NCBI GenBank assembly: GCA_002840715.1
Contig: PHBW01000011.1
Span: 35,075-99,074 of the forward strand
Source of the DNA: Chloroflexi bacterium HGW-Chloroflexi-4
GTDB lineage: Bacteria > Chloroflexota > Anaerolineae > Anaerolineales > Anaerolineaceae
Reading direction: 5' to 3'
DNA length: 64,000 bases
The notes beneath the pieces are model-generated. The model saw nothing but the letters and a program-made list of their open reading frames with translations. It was not told the DNA's origin and made no database searches. This document shows, piece after piece, positions 1 through 9,365 of the stretch. The position numbers were made by a program, and so were the translations under genes. Numbering within the stretch: the first letter of the stretch is position 1; each line of letters starts with the position of its first letter.

Positions 1-455
1 TTGCCCAGCACCAGGATAAGGTTTCACCTGACTTCGTAACTAATTTGCTCCAAATCCGCTTGTTATTAGCGCCGGCCTACACACGTCTGGCAATGCAAAA
101 TTCACTGAATGAAGTGATCCACCTTTTGGAATCTTTGCAAAATATTGGAGACACAGCTGAAGAGTTCACTCAGCGCGACCTTGATCTACACAAACAATTA
201 ACCATCCTATCGAAAAACCCCATCTTTACTTTAATACTCAACGGCTTTGGAGATCCCTACAACAAGATGGGAAATCTCTATTTCAGCAGAGCAGAATCCA
301 GAGCGCATTCACGGTCCTTCTATAAAAAACTTCTATCTGCCGTGCTTTCAAACGATTTTTTTCAGGTTGAAGAAGTGACCCGGCAGGTGATGCAAGACAG
401 CATTGAATTGATGCAGAAAGCTATTATTTCAGTCGGCGTATCCAAAGGAGAATAA
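1..455 (+). CDS. GntR/FadR-family transcriptional regulator, C-terminal ligand-binding part (5' truncated)
   Basis: The reading frame is open from base 3 to the TAA at 453-455, so the gene begins outside the window and only its C-terminal ~150 residues are seen. The all-helical pattern with DLDLHKQL, SKNPIF and RAHSRSFYKKLL resembles the FCD domain of FadR-type GntR regulators, in which a D...H pair and further His residues bind metal or a carboxylate ligand. The N-terminal winged helix is not visible. The stop lies 2 bases before the glpD-like start, so it is probably the first gene of, and local regulator for, the dehydrogenase/flavoprotein/kinase operon. The FCD call rests on pattern only; another helical regulator domain is possible. 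Confidence 0.65.
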   Translation, partial: AQHQDKVSPDFVTNLLQIRLLLAPAYTRLAMQNSLNEVIHLLESLQNIGDTAEEFTQRDLDLHKQLTILSKNPIFTLILNGFGDPYNKMGNLYFSRAESRAHSRSFYKKLLSAVLSNDFFQVEEVTRQVMQDSIELMQKAIISVGVSKGE

Positions 456-457
456 AC

Positions 458-2053
458 ATGTGGGAAAAAGGTTGGAGGCATTCGGTTTGGAAGGACCTGG
501 ATGGTAATTGGGATGTGATCGTAATTGGCGGTGGTATTACCGGTGCAGGTGTTTTTCGCCGTTCAGTAGCAGAAGGATATAAAACCCTACTGGTAGATGC
601 AAATGATTTCGCATTTGGCACATCCAGCCGTTCTTCAAAACTAGTGCACGGTGGGTTCCGTTATTTGCGCAACAAACAGTTTGATGTCACTCGCGAATCG
701 GTGCGTGAACGCGAATGGATGCTCAAGGAAGCCAAAAACCTGGTCACGCCGCTAGGATTCATCATGCCTTGCCCGAACAAACTCAAGGTTTCAAGTCAAT
801 TTGCCATTGGAGTGGTGATCTACGATTTGCTCGCTCCCAAATGGCAACACTCTTTTTTTACAAAACGAAAAGTAGTGCGCATGTGTCCGCAAATCGATAA
901 GCCGGGCTTGAAAGGCGCATTCCTCTATTATGATGCCGAAATGGATGATGCAAGACTGGTTCATCATATCATCCGTGAGGGCGTGGCAGACGGCGGCACT
1001 GCCATCAACTATTGCAGGGTTGAAAAACTGCTCCGCAGCCAAGACGGCAGTGTCTGCGGCGTTCAGGTTAAAGATGAAGGTTCATCCGAACTTGGCGAAC
1101 TTGAAATCAAATCGGCCGTGGTGATCAACGCCACTGGCCCCTGGAGCGATGAGATTCGAGCTCAGGTGAATGCTCCAGCCCGTCTACGCCGCTTGCGCGG
1201 CTCACACTTGATCTTCCCGCGCGAGAAACTGCCTCTGCCCTATGCCATTACCCTGCTGCATCCGCGCGATGGTCGCGCCATGTTCGGCATCCCCTGGGAA
1301 GGAACGACCATGATCGGTACCACCGACCTGGATCATTCAGCGCCATTATCAAAAGGCGAACCCTTTGCCACCCAGCAAGAAATTGATTACATCCTGGAGG
1401 CCGGCAACGCGACTTTCCCTTCCGCTTCCCTAAAGCGGCAAGATATCGTTTCGAGTTTTGCCGGCCTTCGCCCCGTTATCAATACTGGTGCTTCAGACCC
1501 CTCCAAGGAATCACGAGCCCATGTTGTCTGGGAAGAAGACGGCTTAATTACCATCACCGGCGGCAAGCTGACCACCTTCCGCATTATGGCTGAAGAAGCT
1601 TTACAAATGGCTTCTGCCAGACTGCCCCACTCCATCGACTTAAGCATTCGAAAACGCTATTTCAATTCACTGCCGAACACTTTGGCACAAGGGCGAGTGC
1701 TTTCTTCTGAATTTTCCTATTTGGTCGGACGATATGGCAGCGAGACGGATGAACTGCTCAATTGCGCCAAAGACGGTGAAAACCAACCCATCGGCAGCCT
1801 GCCCAACCTGTGGTCTGAAATCCGTTGGACGGCGCGTACCAGTGCCGTGGAACACCTGGATGACTTATTGCTGCGGCGGGTGCGTTTGGGCATGCTGCTG
1901 CCAGACGGCGCCAGTACTGAAATGCAGCGCATCCGCGCCATTTCCCAACCCGAACTCGGTTGGGATGACGCCAAATGGCAGTATGAAGAAAAACGCTACC
2001 GTGAAATCTACGAACAATCCTACAGCCCTTCCCCCAAGGGATTCGCTGATTAA
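458..2053 (+). CDS. glpD: FAD-dependent glycerol-3-phosphate dehydrogenase family protein (GlpD-like)
   Basis: At 531 residues this is the usual size for GlpD. The N-terminal FAD-binding Rossmann motif GGGITGAG lies at about residues 24-31, followed by the family signature TSSRSSKLVHGGFRYL; GGKLTTFR near residue 370 is the second FAD-contact motif. The family oxidises sn-glycerol 3-phosphate (or polyol phosphates such as erythritol 4-phosphate in EryB) and passes electrons to quinone at the membrane. An AAAGGAG Shine-Dalgarno 7 bases before the ATG supports the start. It is followed after 26 bases by an alkyl-DHAP-synthase-like flavoprotein and then an FGGY kinase, so the substrate may be a polyol phosphate produced by that kinase. 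Family assignment is secure; the exact substrate is not. Confidence 0.88.
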   Translation: MWEKGWRHSVWKDLDGNWDVIVIGGGITGAGVFRRSVAEGYKTLLVDANDFAFGTSSRSSKLVHGGFRYLRNKQFDVTRESVREREWMLKEAKNLVTPLGFIMPCPNKLKVSSQFAIGVVIYDLLAPKWQHSFFTKRKVVRMCPQIDKPGLKGAFLYYDAEMDDARLVHHIIREGVADGGTAINYCRVEKLLRSQDGSVCGVQVKDEGSSELGELEIKSAVVINATGPWSDEIRAQVNAPARLRRLRGSHLIFPREKLPLPYAITLLHPRDGRAMFGIPWEGTTMIGTTDLDHSAPLSKGEPFATQQEIDYILEAGNATFPSASLKRQDIVSSFAGLRPVINTGASDPSKESRAHVVWEEDGLITITGGKLTTFRIMAEEALQMASARLPHSIDLSIRKRYFNSLPNTLAQGRVLSSEFSYLVGRYGSETDELLNCAKDGENQPIGSLPNLWSEIRWTARTSAVEHLDDLLLRRVRLGMLLPDGASTEMQRIRAISQPELGWDDAKWQYEEKRYREIYEQSYSPSPKGFAD

Positions 2054-2079
2054 ACAATCAGAAAAATCGGAGAGAGAAA

Positions 2080-3819
2080 ATGGCCAAACAAAAGTGCGTC
2101 CCCGCCTGGTATGAAGACCCCACCCCTGCAGGTACTTATCGTTCGCTCTTCAAATGGGGAGATCCCGCCGGTTACAAGCACCCAAACAGTGGTTTGGTGA
2201 AACTGGTGCTGGATTCGTTCGACATGAAATGTGAAGATTTTCAAGAACCTCTTGATCTGGCGCTCGAGTCCATCCCCGACAACATCCCTTCCAAACTGCC
2301 AGAAAAACACCTGAAAGAATTTAAGCGCATCTGTGGCGCGGAAAACGTGCGCACCGACACCCTCGAACGTGCTGCAAAATCTTACGGCGGCGGTATGATC
2401 GATGCCCTGCGCCTTCGCCGCCACATCATTGAAAATATCTCCGAAGCAGTTGTGGCTCCCCGGTCACAGGCCGAAATTGAAGAGATCATCAAATATTGTG
2501 ACGAAAAAAACATTCCTGTATATATTTACGGCGCCGGTTCCACCGTTACCCGCGGCATGGAAGCCGTCAAAGGTGGCATCGCTTTGGATATGAGCAAGCA
2601 CATGAACAAGGTGGTCAAGTTCAACGAAATCGATCAAACCATCACCGTGCAGGCTGGCATGACCGGCCCCCAATTGGAAGATATTTTAAATCGCGCTCAG
2701 ACCAAATTGAATGCCAAACGTGCCTACACCTGCGGCCACTTCCCTCAATCCTTCGAATATTCCAGCGTGGGCGGTTGGGTCGTCACCCGCGGCGCAGGTC
2801 AGAACTCAACCTATTACGGCAAGATTGAAGATATTGTCATCGCCCAGGAATACGTCACTCCGCGAGGCGTGTTCAAAACACTCGAACATCCCCGCAGTGC
2901 CAACGGCCCCGATTTCGACCAGATCATGATGGGGTCTGAAGGCGCTTTTGGTGTGCTCACCAATGTAACCCTAAAAGTCTTCCGCTGGCAGCCTGAAAAT
3001 CGCAAACGCTACAGCTACATGTTCAAAAACTGGCAGGATGCCCGCGAAGCCTGCCGCGAGATCATGCAGGCAGAATTTGGCCTGCCGTCTGTCTTCAGGC
3101 TTTCAGACCCCGAAGAGACCGACGTGGCCATGAAGCTGTATCACATTGAAGGAACAGTTGCCGATTCCGTTCTTAAGGTGCTGGGTTATCAACCCATGCA
3201 GAAATGCCTGCTGCTCGGTCACACAGACGGTGAACGAGCATTTTCGGCCAATGTCGACCGAAACATCCGTCGTATTGCGTTGAAACACGGCGCTTTCGAG
3301 TTAAGCTTTGCCGGTGTCACAAAAAACTGGGAACATGGCCGTTTCAGAGATCCGTATATGCGCGAAGATTTACAGGATTTTGGCATTTTGATTGACACGT
3401 TGGAATGTGCGGTCACCTGGTCTCAAATGGAATCTGTGCATAAACAGGTTCGAGCATACATCAAGTCTCGACCGCAAACGGTCTGCATGACCCACCTTTC
3501 ACACGCCTATCCGCAAGGCGGCAACCTGTATTTCATCTTTATAATTAAAAGTAATTCCATTAAGGAGTACCTTGACTTACAATATGGAGTGTTGGATGCG
3601 ATTCAAAAAAGCGGCGCCGCCCTCAGCCACCATCACGGGGTTGGCAAACAATCTTCACCCTGGCTAGAAGACCAGATTGGCACCCCGCAAATGGATCTCA
3701 TCCGCAGTTTGAAACAACATTTTGACCCGAACAATATCATGAACCCCGGCGGCACCCTTGGTTTGGATATGTCCGCTGATCAGCGTGCCCGACGCTGGAA
3801 CAAAGACCTGGAGGATTAA
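2080..3819 (+). CDS. FAD-binding oxidase/lyase family protein, alkyl-dihydroxyacetonephosphate synthase-like
   Basis: This 579-residue protein has the FAD_binding_4 (PCMH-type) fold. [10 protein letters not shown] near residue 145 and the [13 protein letters not shown] region bind the FAD diphosphate, and [16 protein letters not shown] is the typical end of the domain. The C-terminal [13 protein letters not shown] is a hallmark of alkyl-DHAP synthase (AGPS) relatives, where these His residues sit at the active site, and the tail [11 protein letters not shown] is typical of the oxidase group. AGPS exchanges an acyl for an alkyl chain on DHAP; many bacterial relatives are uncharacterised oxidases. 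Its place between GlpD and an FGGY kinase suggests oxidation or rearrangement of a triose or polyol phosphate. The kinase gene begins 2 bases after its stop. Confidence 0.8.
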   Translation: MAKQKCVPAWYEDPTPAGTYRSLFKWGDPAGYKHPNSGLVKLVLDSFDMKCEDFQEPLDLALESIPDNIPSKLPEKHLKEFKRICGAENVRTDTLERAAKSYGGGMIDALRLRRHIIENISEAVVAPRSQAEIEEIIKYCDEKNIPVYIYGAGSTVTRGMEAVKGGIALDMSKHMNKVVKFNEIDQTITVQAGMTGPQLEDILNRAQTKLNAKRAYTCGHFPQSFEYSSVGGWVVTRGAGQNSTYYGKIEDIVIAQEYVTPRGVFKTLEHPRSANGPDFDQIMMGSEGAFGVLTNVTLKVFRWQPENRKRYSYMFKNWQDAREACREIMQAEFGLPSVFRLSDPEETDVAMKLYHIEGTVADSVLKVLGYQPMQKCLLLGHTDGERAFSANVDRNIRRIALKHGAFELSFAGVTKNWEHGRFRDPYMREDLQDFGILIDTLECAVTWSQMESVHKQVRAYIKSRPQTVCMTHLSHAYPQGGNLYFIFIIKSNSIKEYLDLQYGVLDAIQKSGAALSHHHGVGKQSSPWLEDQIGTPQMDLIRSLKQHFDPNNIMNPGGTLGLDMSADQRARRWNKDLED

Positions 3820-3821
3820 TA

Positions 3822-5384
3822 ATGGCATCAGAACAATTGCTGGCAATCGATACCGGAACACAATCTGTACGTGCCTTGATATTCGATCTGCAAGGCAATT
3901 TGATCGCCAAAAGCAGGGTGGTGATTGAACCCTACTTCTCCACCGCGCCGGGTCTGGCCGAACAGCATCCACAGGTTTATTGGGATGCCATCGGTGAAGC
4001 GTGTCAGAAACTCTGGGGCATAACAGGGGTTGAAAAGAAAGCCATCGTCGGGGTTGCGCTCACCTCACAGCGATCCACCATGATCAACCTCGACAAGAAC
4101 GGTCAGCCTCTGCGCCCCGCCATCCATTGGCTGGACCAACGCCGCACCCCCGGATTAAAACCGGTGGGAGGCTTGTGGGGCTTTTTATTTAGTCTTGCAG
4201 GTATGACTGAGACTGTTGCCTATTTGCAGGCTGAAGCGGACTCAAACTGGCTGCAAACATATGAACCCGAAACCTGGAAAAAAACGAATAAATATCTTTT
4301 TCTTTCGGGCTATTTAAATTACCGCATGACCGGCAATTACAGCGATTCCGTTGGGTCGCAGGTTGGTTACATTCCCTTTGATTACAAAGCCATGACCTGG
4401 TGCGGAAAAAATGATTGGAAATGGCAGGCTGTGCCTGTTGACCCCTCCATGCTGCCCGAACTGGTGCCCCCAACCGGTAAACTGGGAGTCGTGACCGCTG
4501 AAGCCGCCGCTCATACGGGAATCCCCGAAGGGCTGCCAGTGATCGCCGCAGCCGCTGACAAGGCTTGTGAAGTAATTGGAGCAGGATGTGTGGATCCTTC
4601 CATCGCATGCCTTTCATATGGCACCACCGCCACCATTAACACCACCCATACCAAGTATGTTGAAGTCATTCCACTGATTCCGCCCTACCCATCAGCCGTG
4701 CCCAATGCCTATTCGCTCGAAATTCAAATCTTCCGCGGATACTGGATGGTCTCCTGGTTCAAACGCGAGTTCGGACAAAACGAAGAGCGGCTGGCGACCC
4801 AGCGCGGTGTAGAGACCGAGGAATTGTTTGACGATCTGGTTAATTCCGTCCCTGCAGGCTCACAAGGGTTGATGCTGCAGCCCTACTGGTCACCCGGCCT
4901 TAAGGTACCCGGACCTGAAGCCAAGGGAGCCATCGTCGGTTTCGGGGATGTGCACACTCGCGCCCACATGTATCGTTCAATGCTTGAAGGCCTGGCTTAT
5001 GCACTACGTGAAGGGGCCGAACGCACCACCAAACGCAGCCACATTCCCATCACAGAAATTCGTGTGGCAGGCGGCGGCAGCCAGAGCAAGGCTGCCATGC
5101 AGCTCACTGCCGATATCTTCGGCCTGCCCACCACCAATCCTCATGTCTATGAAGCGAGCGGCCTCGGCGCAGCCATGGATATTGCCGTTGGGTTAAAACT
5201 TCACCCTGATTTCAAGGTGGCGGTAAAAGAAATGACCCGCACCGGCGCCACATTTGAACCGATTCCCGAAAATCAAAAAATCTATGATGAACTCTATAAC
5301 AGGGTTTATCTCAAGATGTACGACCGGCTCAAACCACTTTATGACGATATTCGCAGCATTACAGGATATCCGCCCAAGAATTAA
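3822..5384 (+). CDS. FGGY-family carbohydrate kinase
   Basis: This 520-residue protein has both FGGY actin-like domains. The N-terminal phosphate-1 motif is [27 protein letters not shown] and HWLDQRR are substrate-side motifs, and [20 protein letters not shown] is the C-terminal FGGY signature. The family phosphorylates sugars and polyols (glycerol, xylulose, erythritol). The start lies 2 bases after the preceding stop with GGAG upstream, so it is translationally coupled in the GlpD/flavoprotein operon. Its 520 residues are near the length of erythritol kinase EryA, and EryA is also paired with a GlpD-like dehydrogenase, so a polyol such as glycerol or erythritol is a reasonable but unproven substrate. 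A palindromic terminator follows. Confidence 0.85.
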   Translation: MASEQLLAIDTGTQSVRALIFDLQGNLIAKSRVVIEPYFSTAPGLAEQHPQVYWDAIGEACQKLWGITGVEKKAIVGVALTSQRSTMINLDKNGQPLRPAIHWLDQRRTPGLKPVGGLWGFLFSLAGMTETVAYLQAEADSNWLQTYEPETWKKTNKYLFLSGYLNYRMTGNYSDSVGSQVGYIPFDYKAMTWCGKNDWKWQAVPVDPSMLPELVPPTGKLGVVTAEAAAHTGIPEGLPVIAAAADKACEVIGAGCVDPSIACLSYGTTATINTTHTKYVEVIPLIPPYPSAVPNAYSLEIQIFRGYWMVSWFKREFGQNEERLATQRGVETEELFDDLVNSVPAGSQGLMLQPYWSPGLKVPGPEAKGAIVGFGDVHTRAHMYRSMLEGLAYALREGAERTTKRSHIPITEIRVAGGGSQSKAAMQLTADIFGLPTTNPHVYEASGLGAAMDIAVGLKLHPDFKVAVKEMTRTGATFEPIPENQKIYDELYNRVYLKMYDRLKPLYDDIRSITGYPPKN

Positions 5385-5403
5385 CTTTTTTAAAAAGAGG
5401 CGT

Positions 5404-5432
5404 AAAGTGCATCCCATGGGATGCACTTTTTT
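5404..5432. terminator. Bidirectional terminator between FGGY kinase and SorC regulator
   Basis: A 26-bp perfect palindrome at 5404-5429 (AAAGTGCATCCCA and its complement) is followed by T residues on the + strand and by matching A residues on the left side. It sits between two convergent genes and reaches the stop region of the SorC gene, as expected for a shared intrinsic terminator. Confidence 0.8.
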
Positions 5433-6396
5433 AAACCAAAATATGGTTCTCAACCAAATTTCGAGCTGTCGGTTCATCCACGATCAATTCGGTGATCAAA
5501 CCACCCTTGAGCGCGGCTGCCAGCCCTTTAACCTTGGCATAACCAGACACCACACATACGCCGTACTTATTTTGAATCAATTCCAGATCAGGCCCGCTGG
5601 TGCGGTCGTTCATGGGAATATTTCGGTAACTGCCGTCTTCTCTGAAAAAGACCGTAGCGATATCTCCCGCCAGTTTCTGTTTCTTAAATTCAAGAAAATC
5701 ACTTTTTTCAAGATAACCCGCATTGTAAACATGACTGGGCACACCGGCATCCACAGCCCCGATACTGAAAAGCAATAAATCTGCCCGGTTTTGCAGGTCA
5801 AGCAACCGCTGAATGCTGCGTTCTTTCCACAGCACCTGTTTGGTGGCCGCAAAATCAAAAAATGCTGGCACGGGAAACAAGTTGGCCACCGCCTGGTAAT
5901 TTTGCGCGAAGCGTACGATGATCTCGCTGGCATATTCAATCCCCATGGATTGGGTGTTGCCCGCGCCGTTCAACTGGATGATCTGCGAGTTATGCGTGGT
6001 TTTGGGCAGCAGATATTTTGAGATGCCGCTGATGGTCGTGCCCCAGGCGATGCCCATGATCATATTGGAATCAAAGAGTGTATTCAAATATTTGGCGGCA
6101 TACTGCACCACACGAGAAAGCCATTCCATCTCACCGGCCACACTTGGCACTGGCACGACATGTACTTTTTTGATTTTGTAATGCTCAACGATCTTTTTTT
6201 CAAGAAAATGTGGGTGCTCATTGGGATCCAGAATTGAAATACTGATCAACCCCTGTGCCTTGGCATAAGTGAGCAGTCGAGAGACCGTGGATCTGGAAAC
6301 ATTCAACTCATGCGCGATGGCGTCAGTGGTCAGGTTTTGGTAGTAATACATGCGGGCTACTTTTAGCGCTTCAATGCTTTTTTCCTGGTCTTCCAT
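5431..6396 (-). CDS. SorC/DeoR-type sugar-binding transcriptional regulator
   Basis: The protein is 321 residues, the typical SorC length. An N-terminal HTH (LTTDAIAHELNVSRSTVSRL, about residues 22-41) precedes a long C-terminal sugar-phosphate-binding domain with the family features GIAWGTTIS, NGAGNTQ and the end VDEPTARNLVE. SorC-family proteins bind phosphorylated sugars or polyols and control the adjacent catabolic operon as repressors or activators. It is transcribed away from the GlpA-like/GlpB-like/DUF1667 operon, and the 204-base gap holds matching inverted repeats that are probably its operators. Polyol phosphates made in this region are plausible effectors. Confidence 0.88.
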   Translation of the reverse strand: MEDQEKSIEALKVARMYYYQNLTTDAIAHELNVSRSTVSRLLTYAKAQGLISISILDPNEHPHFLEKKIVEHYKIKKVHVVPVPSVAGEMEWLSRVVQYAAKYLNTLFDSNMIMGIAWGTTISGISKYLLPKTTHNSQIIQLNGAGNTQSMGIEYASEIIVRFAQNYQAVANLFPVPAFFDFAATKQVLWKERSIQRLLDLQNRADLLLFSIGAVDAGVPSHVYNAGYLEKSDFLEFKKQKLAGDIATVFFREDGSYRNIPMNDRTSGPDLELIQNKYGVCVVSGYAKVKGLAAALKGGLITELIVDEPTARNLVENHILV

Positions 6397-6441
6397 CCAT
6401 CACCTCATCAACTTCATATTTACTTTGTCAATTATATCTGC

Positions 6442-6459
6442 TTTGCACAAACGTGCAGA
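6442..6459. promoter_or_regulatory. Putative SorC-regulator operator, SorC-proximal
   Basis: TTTGCAC-AAAC-GTGCAGA is an inverted repeat with a 5-bp perfect core (TGCAC/GTGCA) and 4-base spacer, 46 bases upstream of the SorC start codon. It matches the second site at 6507-6524 in arm sequence and spacer length, 65 bases away. Confidence 0.6.
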
Positions 6460-6483
6460 CAAACTGATTTTTTGTTCTTTTTT

Positions 6484-6496
6484 AATGCAAAGCATT
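6484..6496. promoter_or_regulatory. Short inverted repeat between the two operator sites
   Basis: AATGC-AAA-GCATT is a perfect 5-bp inverted repeat with a 3-base spacer. It shares the TGC core of the flanking sites but with different spacing, so it may be a weak third site or chance. Confidence 0.3.
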
Positions 6497-6506
6497 TTGT
6501 TTTTGT

Positions 6507-6524
6507 TTTGCACATCCGTGCAAA
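6507..6524. promoter_or_regulatory. Putative SorC-regulator operator, triad-proximal
   Basis: TTTGCAC-ATCC-GTGCAAA is a perfect 7-bp inverted repeat with a 4-base spacer. It ends 76 bases before the start of the GlpA-like gene and just upstream of a TATAAT at 6551-6556. A position upstream of the likely -35 region would suit an activator or a looping repressor. Confidence 0.65.
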
Positions 6525-6550
6525 TCCCATAATTCCTATTTCAGACTCAC

Positions 6551-6556
6551 TATAAT
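6551..6556 (+). promoter_or_regulatory. Candidate -10 element for the GlpA-like operon
   Basis: TATAAT lies 44 bases before the start codon and 26 bases downstream of the inverted-repeat operator. No good -35 hexamer is present at normal spacing, which fits a promoter that needs an activator. Confidence 0.4.
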
Positions 6557-6600
6557 AATTTTAGTCATATTGATCCTTAATTTTTTTCTTTGGAAAAAAC

Positions 6601-8079
6601 ATGAAAAATTACGACATAATCATCATTGGCGGAGGCGTGATCGGCTGCATGACAGCCCGTGCTCTTTCACGTTTTGATCTGAAAGTACTTTTAATTGAAC
6701 AGGAATCAGATATCGGCATGGGCGCCAGTTCTGCCAACTCAGCCATCATCCATGCAGGCCACGACCCCATGCCTGGGTCACTAAAAGCCGAAATGAACCG
6801 CATTGCCAACCCCATGTGGGATCAGATCAGCACAGAATTGGGCATCTCTTTCAGACGCTGCGGAGCCTATATCGTCGCCATTGGAGAGGATGAATTTGGC
6901 TGCCTGACTGCTCTCAAAGAACGTTCTGACAGCAACGGCGTCACATCTGAGATCATTAGCGCGGAAGAGATGCGCAGGCGTGAACCGCTGGTCAACCCTG
7001 CTGTCAGCGGTGCGCTTTTCACTCCCACCGCGGGGATGGTCGATCCGTTTGCTGCATGTGTGGCGTCGATCGAGAATGCCATCCAAAACGGTGTAGAAGT
7101 ACTCACCGAGACGGCCTTTACCGGTTTTATCATGGAAGGAAAAACGATTACAGGCATCCACACCAACCAGGGAGATTTTGCCTGTCGCTGGGTGGTGAAT
7201 GCTGCCGGCACTTATTCTGACGAGGTCATGCACGCTGCAGAAACCTGCCAGGATTTCAAAATCACACCCCGACGCGGCGAGTATTATCTGCTCGACAAAG
7301 CCGAAATTGAAATGAACAATATTCTCTTTCCGGTGCCGAGTGCGGTCAGCAAAGGCATTCTGGTCTTGGGCAGTACGCATGGCAATGTGCTGGTCGGTCC
7401 GAACTCGCAATCCACAGAAGATAAAGAAAACAAATCTGTCACCTCAGAAGGGCTCGCCGAAATCTGGCAGGGCGCTCAAAAACTGGTGCCGTCGATTTCG
7501 CCGCGATCCGTGATTGCCATGTTTGCCGGGCTGCGCGCCACAGGCAACGCCGCATGTCTGACGCCAGGTGTGAATTACAATAACGATTTTGTGATCGAAC
7601 GTTCAGTTGAAGTAAACGGCTTGATCAACCTGGCTGGCATTGAAAGCCCCGGGTTGACTGCCGCCCCTGCCATCGCCCAGCGCGTCATTGAACTGCTCCA
7701 GGACAGCGGTGAAACCCTGATTGACAAACAAAACTGGAATCCCATTCGCCCGGCAAGACCGCACTTCAATCACATGAACCGCGAAGAACAAGCCGATCTG
7801 GTCGCCAAAGATCCGCGCTACGGCCGCATCGTCTGCCGCTGCGAGATGATCACCGAGGGCGAGATCATCGCCGAAATTCATGCACCGCTGCCCGCCCGCA
7901 CCTATGACGCCATCAAAAGACGCACCTGGTTGGGCACCGGTCGCTGTCTGGGTTCCTTTGACATGCCCCGGGTGGTGGATATCCTTGCCCACGAACTGAA
8001 CTTGCCTGCGACTGCCATCAGCAAAAAAGGTGCCGGCTCTGAATTTTTACAGCGCCAAACCAAAGAAGTGGAGGCCTGA
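6601..8079 (+). CDS. FAD-dependent oxidoreductase with C-terminal BFD-like [2Fe-2S] domain (GlpA-like)
   Basis: The protein is 492 residues. An N-terminal DAO-type FAD domain carries IIIGGGVIGC at about residues 5-14 and SSANSAIIHAGHD. A C-terminal BFD-like domain has VCRCEMITEGEI and GTGRCLGSFD. This is the arrangement of GlpA, the catalytic subunit of anaerobic glycerol-3-phosphate dehydrogenase, and of relatives acting on other 2-hydroxy substrates. One oddity is that BFD domains of this type normally have four Cys with the last in a GGFC-like motif; here that position reads SFDM, so only three candidate ligands are visible. It starts the SorC-controlled triad with a GlpB-like flavoprotein and a DUF1667 protein. 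Substrate is probably a glycerol-phosphate-like compound but is not proven. Confidence 0.82.
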   Translation: MKNYDIIIIGGGVIGCMTARALSRFDLKVLLIEQESDIGMGASSANSAIIHAGHDPMPGSLKAEMNRIANPMWDQISTELGISFRRCGAYIVAIGEDEFGCLTALKERSDSNGVTSEIISAEEMRRREPLVNPAVSGALFTPTAGMVDPFAACVASIENAIQNGVEVLTETAFTGFIMEGKTITGIHTNQGDFACRWVVNAAGTYSDEVMHAAETCQDFKITPRRGEYYLLDKAEIEMNNILFPVPSAVSKGILVLGSTHGNVLVGPNSQSTEDKENKSVTSEGLAEIWQGAQKLVPSISPRSVIAMFAGLRATGNAACLTPGVNYNNDFVIERSVEVNGLINLAGIESPGLTAAPAIAQRVIELLQDSGETLIDKQNWNPIRPARPHFNHMNREEQADLVAKDPRYGRIVCRCEMITEGEIIAEIHAPLPARTYDAIKRRTWLGTGRCLGSFDMPRVVDILAHELNLPATAISKKGAGSEFLQRQTKEVEA

Positions 8080-8080
8080 G

Positions 8081-9358
8081 ATGACCATCAAAGTACGCTA
8101 CGATGTGGTAGTCATCGGTTCTGGTCCCGGCGGATTGGCGGCAGCCATCGCTGCCAAAAAGAACGGCGCACAAGATGTACTGATCATTGAACGTGATATT
8201 GAACCTGGTGGCATCCTGCTGCAATGCATCCACAACGGATTTGGCGTGGAAGTCTTCAAACAGGATTTACCCGGCCCTTCTTATGCACAACGCTTTATCA
8301 ACGAAGCCTTTCAAGTGGGTGTTGAATTCTTGCTTGACACCATGGTGCTCAATATCACTCGCGATCATCGCATCGCTGCCACGAGCAAGCGCCACGGATT
8401 TTTCACCATTCAGGCGAAAGCGGTGGTGCTGGCAATGGGCTGCCGTGAACGTACGCGCGCACAGGTTCGCCTGCCCGGCACCCGCCCTTCGGGGGTCTTC
8501 ACTGCCGGCACCGCCCAACGCTGGGTCAATGTTGAAGGTTATATGCCCGGCAAGAATTTTGTGATTTTAGGTTCAGGTGATATTGGCATGATCATGGCCC
8601 GCCGCCTGACCTTTGAAGGCGCCAAGGTGGAGCGTGTGCTTGAAGTAATGCCCTATCTTTCAGGTCTCACCCGCAATTACGTGCAGTGTCTGATGGATTT
8701 TGATATTGAGCTGCAGCTCAAGCACACAGTCAAAAACATCATCGGCAAAAACCGGGTTGAAGCCATCGAAGCCGTTGCTGTGGATGACAGATGGAACTAT
8801 ATACCTGGCACGGAAGAGATCATTCCCTGCGACACGCTACTGCTCTCTGTCGGCTTGATCCCCGAGAATGAACTTTCAAGGCAGGCAGGGGTCTTGATTG
8901 ACCCGGTCACAGCCGGCCCGTTTGTGGATGACGGCTTTCAAACCAATATCCCGGGCATCTACTCTGCGGGAAACGTAGTGCATGTCTATGACCTGGTGGA
9001 TTGGGTCACCGAAGCCGGTCTGATCGCCGGTCGTTCAGCGGCCAGGCTGGTTCAAAAAGGTCCCCAACTCAATTCCAAAACCATCCCGGTCAAAGCCGGA
9101 GAAAATGTGCGCTACGTGGTGCCGCACAACCTCAACCCTGATCATCTTGCAGAGGACGATATTCGCATTCAAATGCGAGTGCGTCAGCCGATTGAAGCGC
9201 CGGTGTGGGTTGAAGTTCGTATCGGAGGCAATCTGCTGCACCGCAAAGCCGAACCCTACGCCCGTCCGGGTGAGATGGTCACCATCCCACTTAAACCAGC
9301 GCATCTGGATGAAGTCAAAGCTGCCAGTGAATTAACGGTAGCGATTGTGAAAAGGTAG
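8081..9358 (+). CDS. NAD(P)/FAD-dependent pyridine-nucleotide-disulfide-type oxidoreductase (GlpB-like partner)
   Basis: I place the start at the ATG at 8081, one base after the preceding stop and behind a GGAGG; the in-frame upstream codons overlap the previous gene. The 425-residue product has an N-terminal FAD motif (VIGSGPGGLAAAIAA), the CRERTR...PGTRPSGVFTAGTAQ signature of the oxidoreductases paired with GlpA-like proteins, a second nucleotide-binding motif (ILGSGDIGMIMAR) and a C-terminal IYSAGNVVHVYDLVDWV segment closing the FAD site. It should pass electrons between the GlpA-like subunit and a carrier. It lacks the CxxC redox disulfide of thioredoxin reductases. Confidence 0.8.
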   Translation: MTIKVRYDVVVIGSGPGGLAAAIAAKKNGAQDVLIIERDIEPGGILLQCIHNGFGVEVFKQDLPGPSYAQRFINEAFQVGVEFLLDTMVLNITRDHRIAATSKRHGFFTIQAKAVVLAMGCRERTRAQVRLPGTRPSGVFTAGTAQRWVNVEGYMPGKNFVILGSGDIGMIMARRLTFEGAKVERVLEVMPYLSGLTRNYVQCLMDFDIELQLKHTVKNIIGKNRVEAIEAVAVDDRWNYIPGTEEIIPCDTLLLSVGLIPENELSRQAGVLIDPVTAGPFVDDGFQTNIPGIYSAGNVVHVYDLVDWVTEAGLIAGRSAARLVQKGPQLNSKTIPVKAGENVRYVVPHNLNPDHLAEDDIRIQMRVRQPIEAPVWVEVRIGGNLLHRKAEPYARPGEMVTIPLKPAHLDEVKAASELTVAIVKR

Positions 9359-9365
9359 GAATATT

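Noticed and set aside
5254..5778. Open frame of 174 codons on the + strand
   Set aside because: It runs through the kinase end, the terminator palindrome and antisense to the SorC gene.
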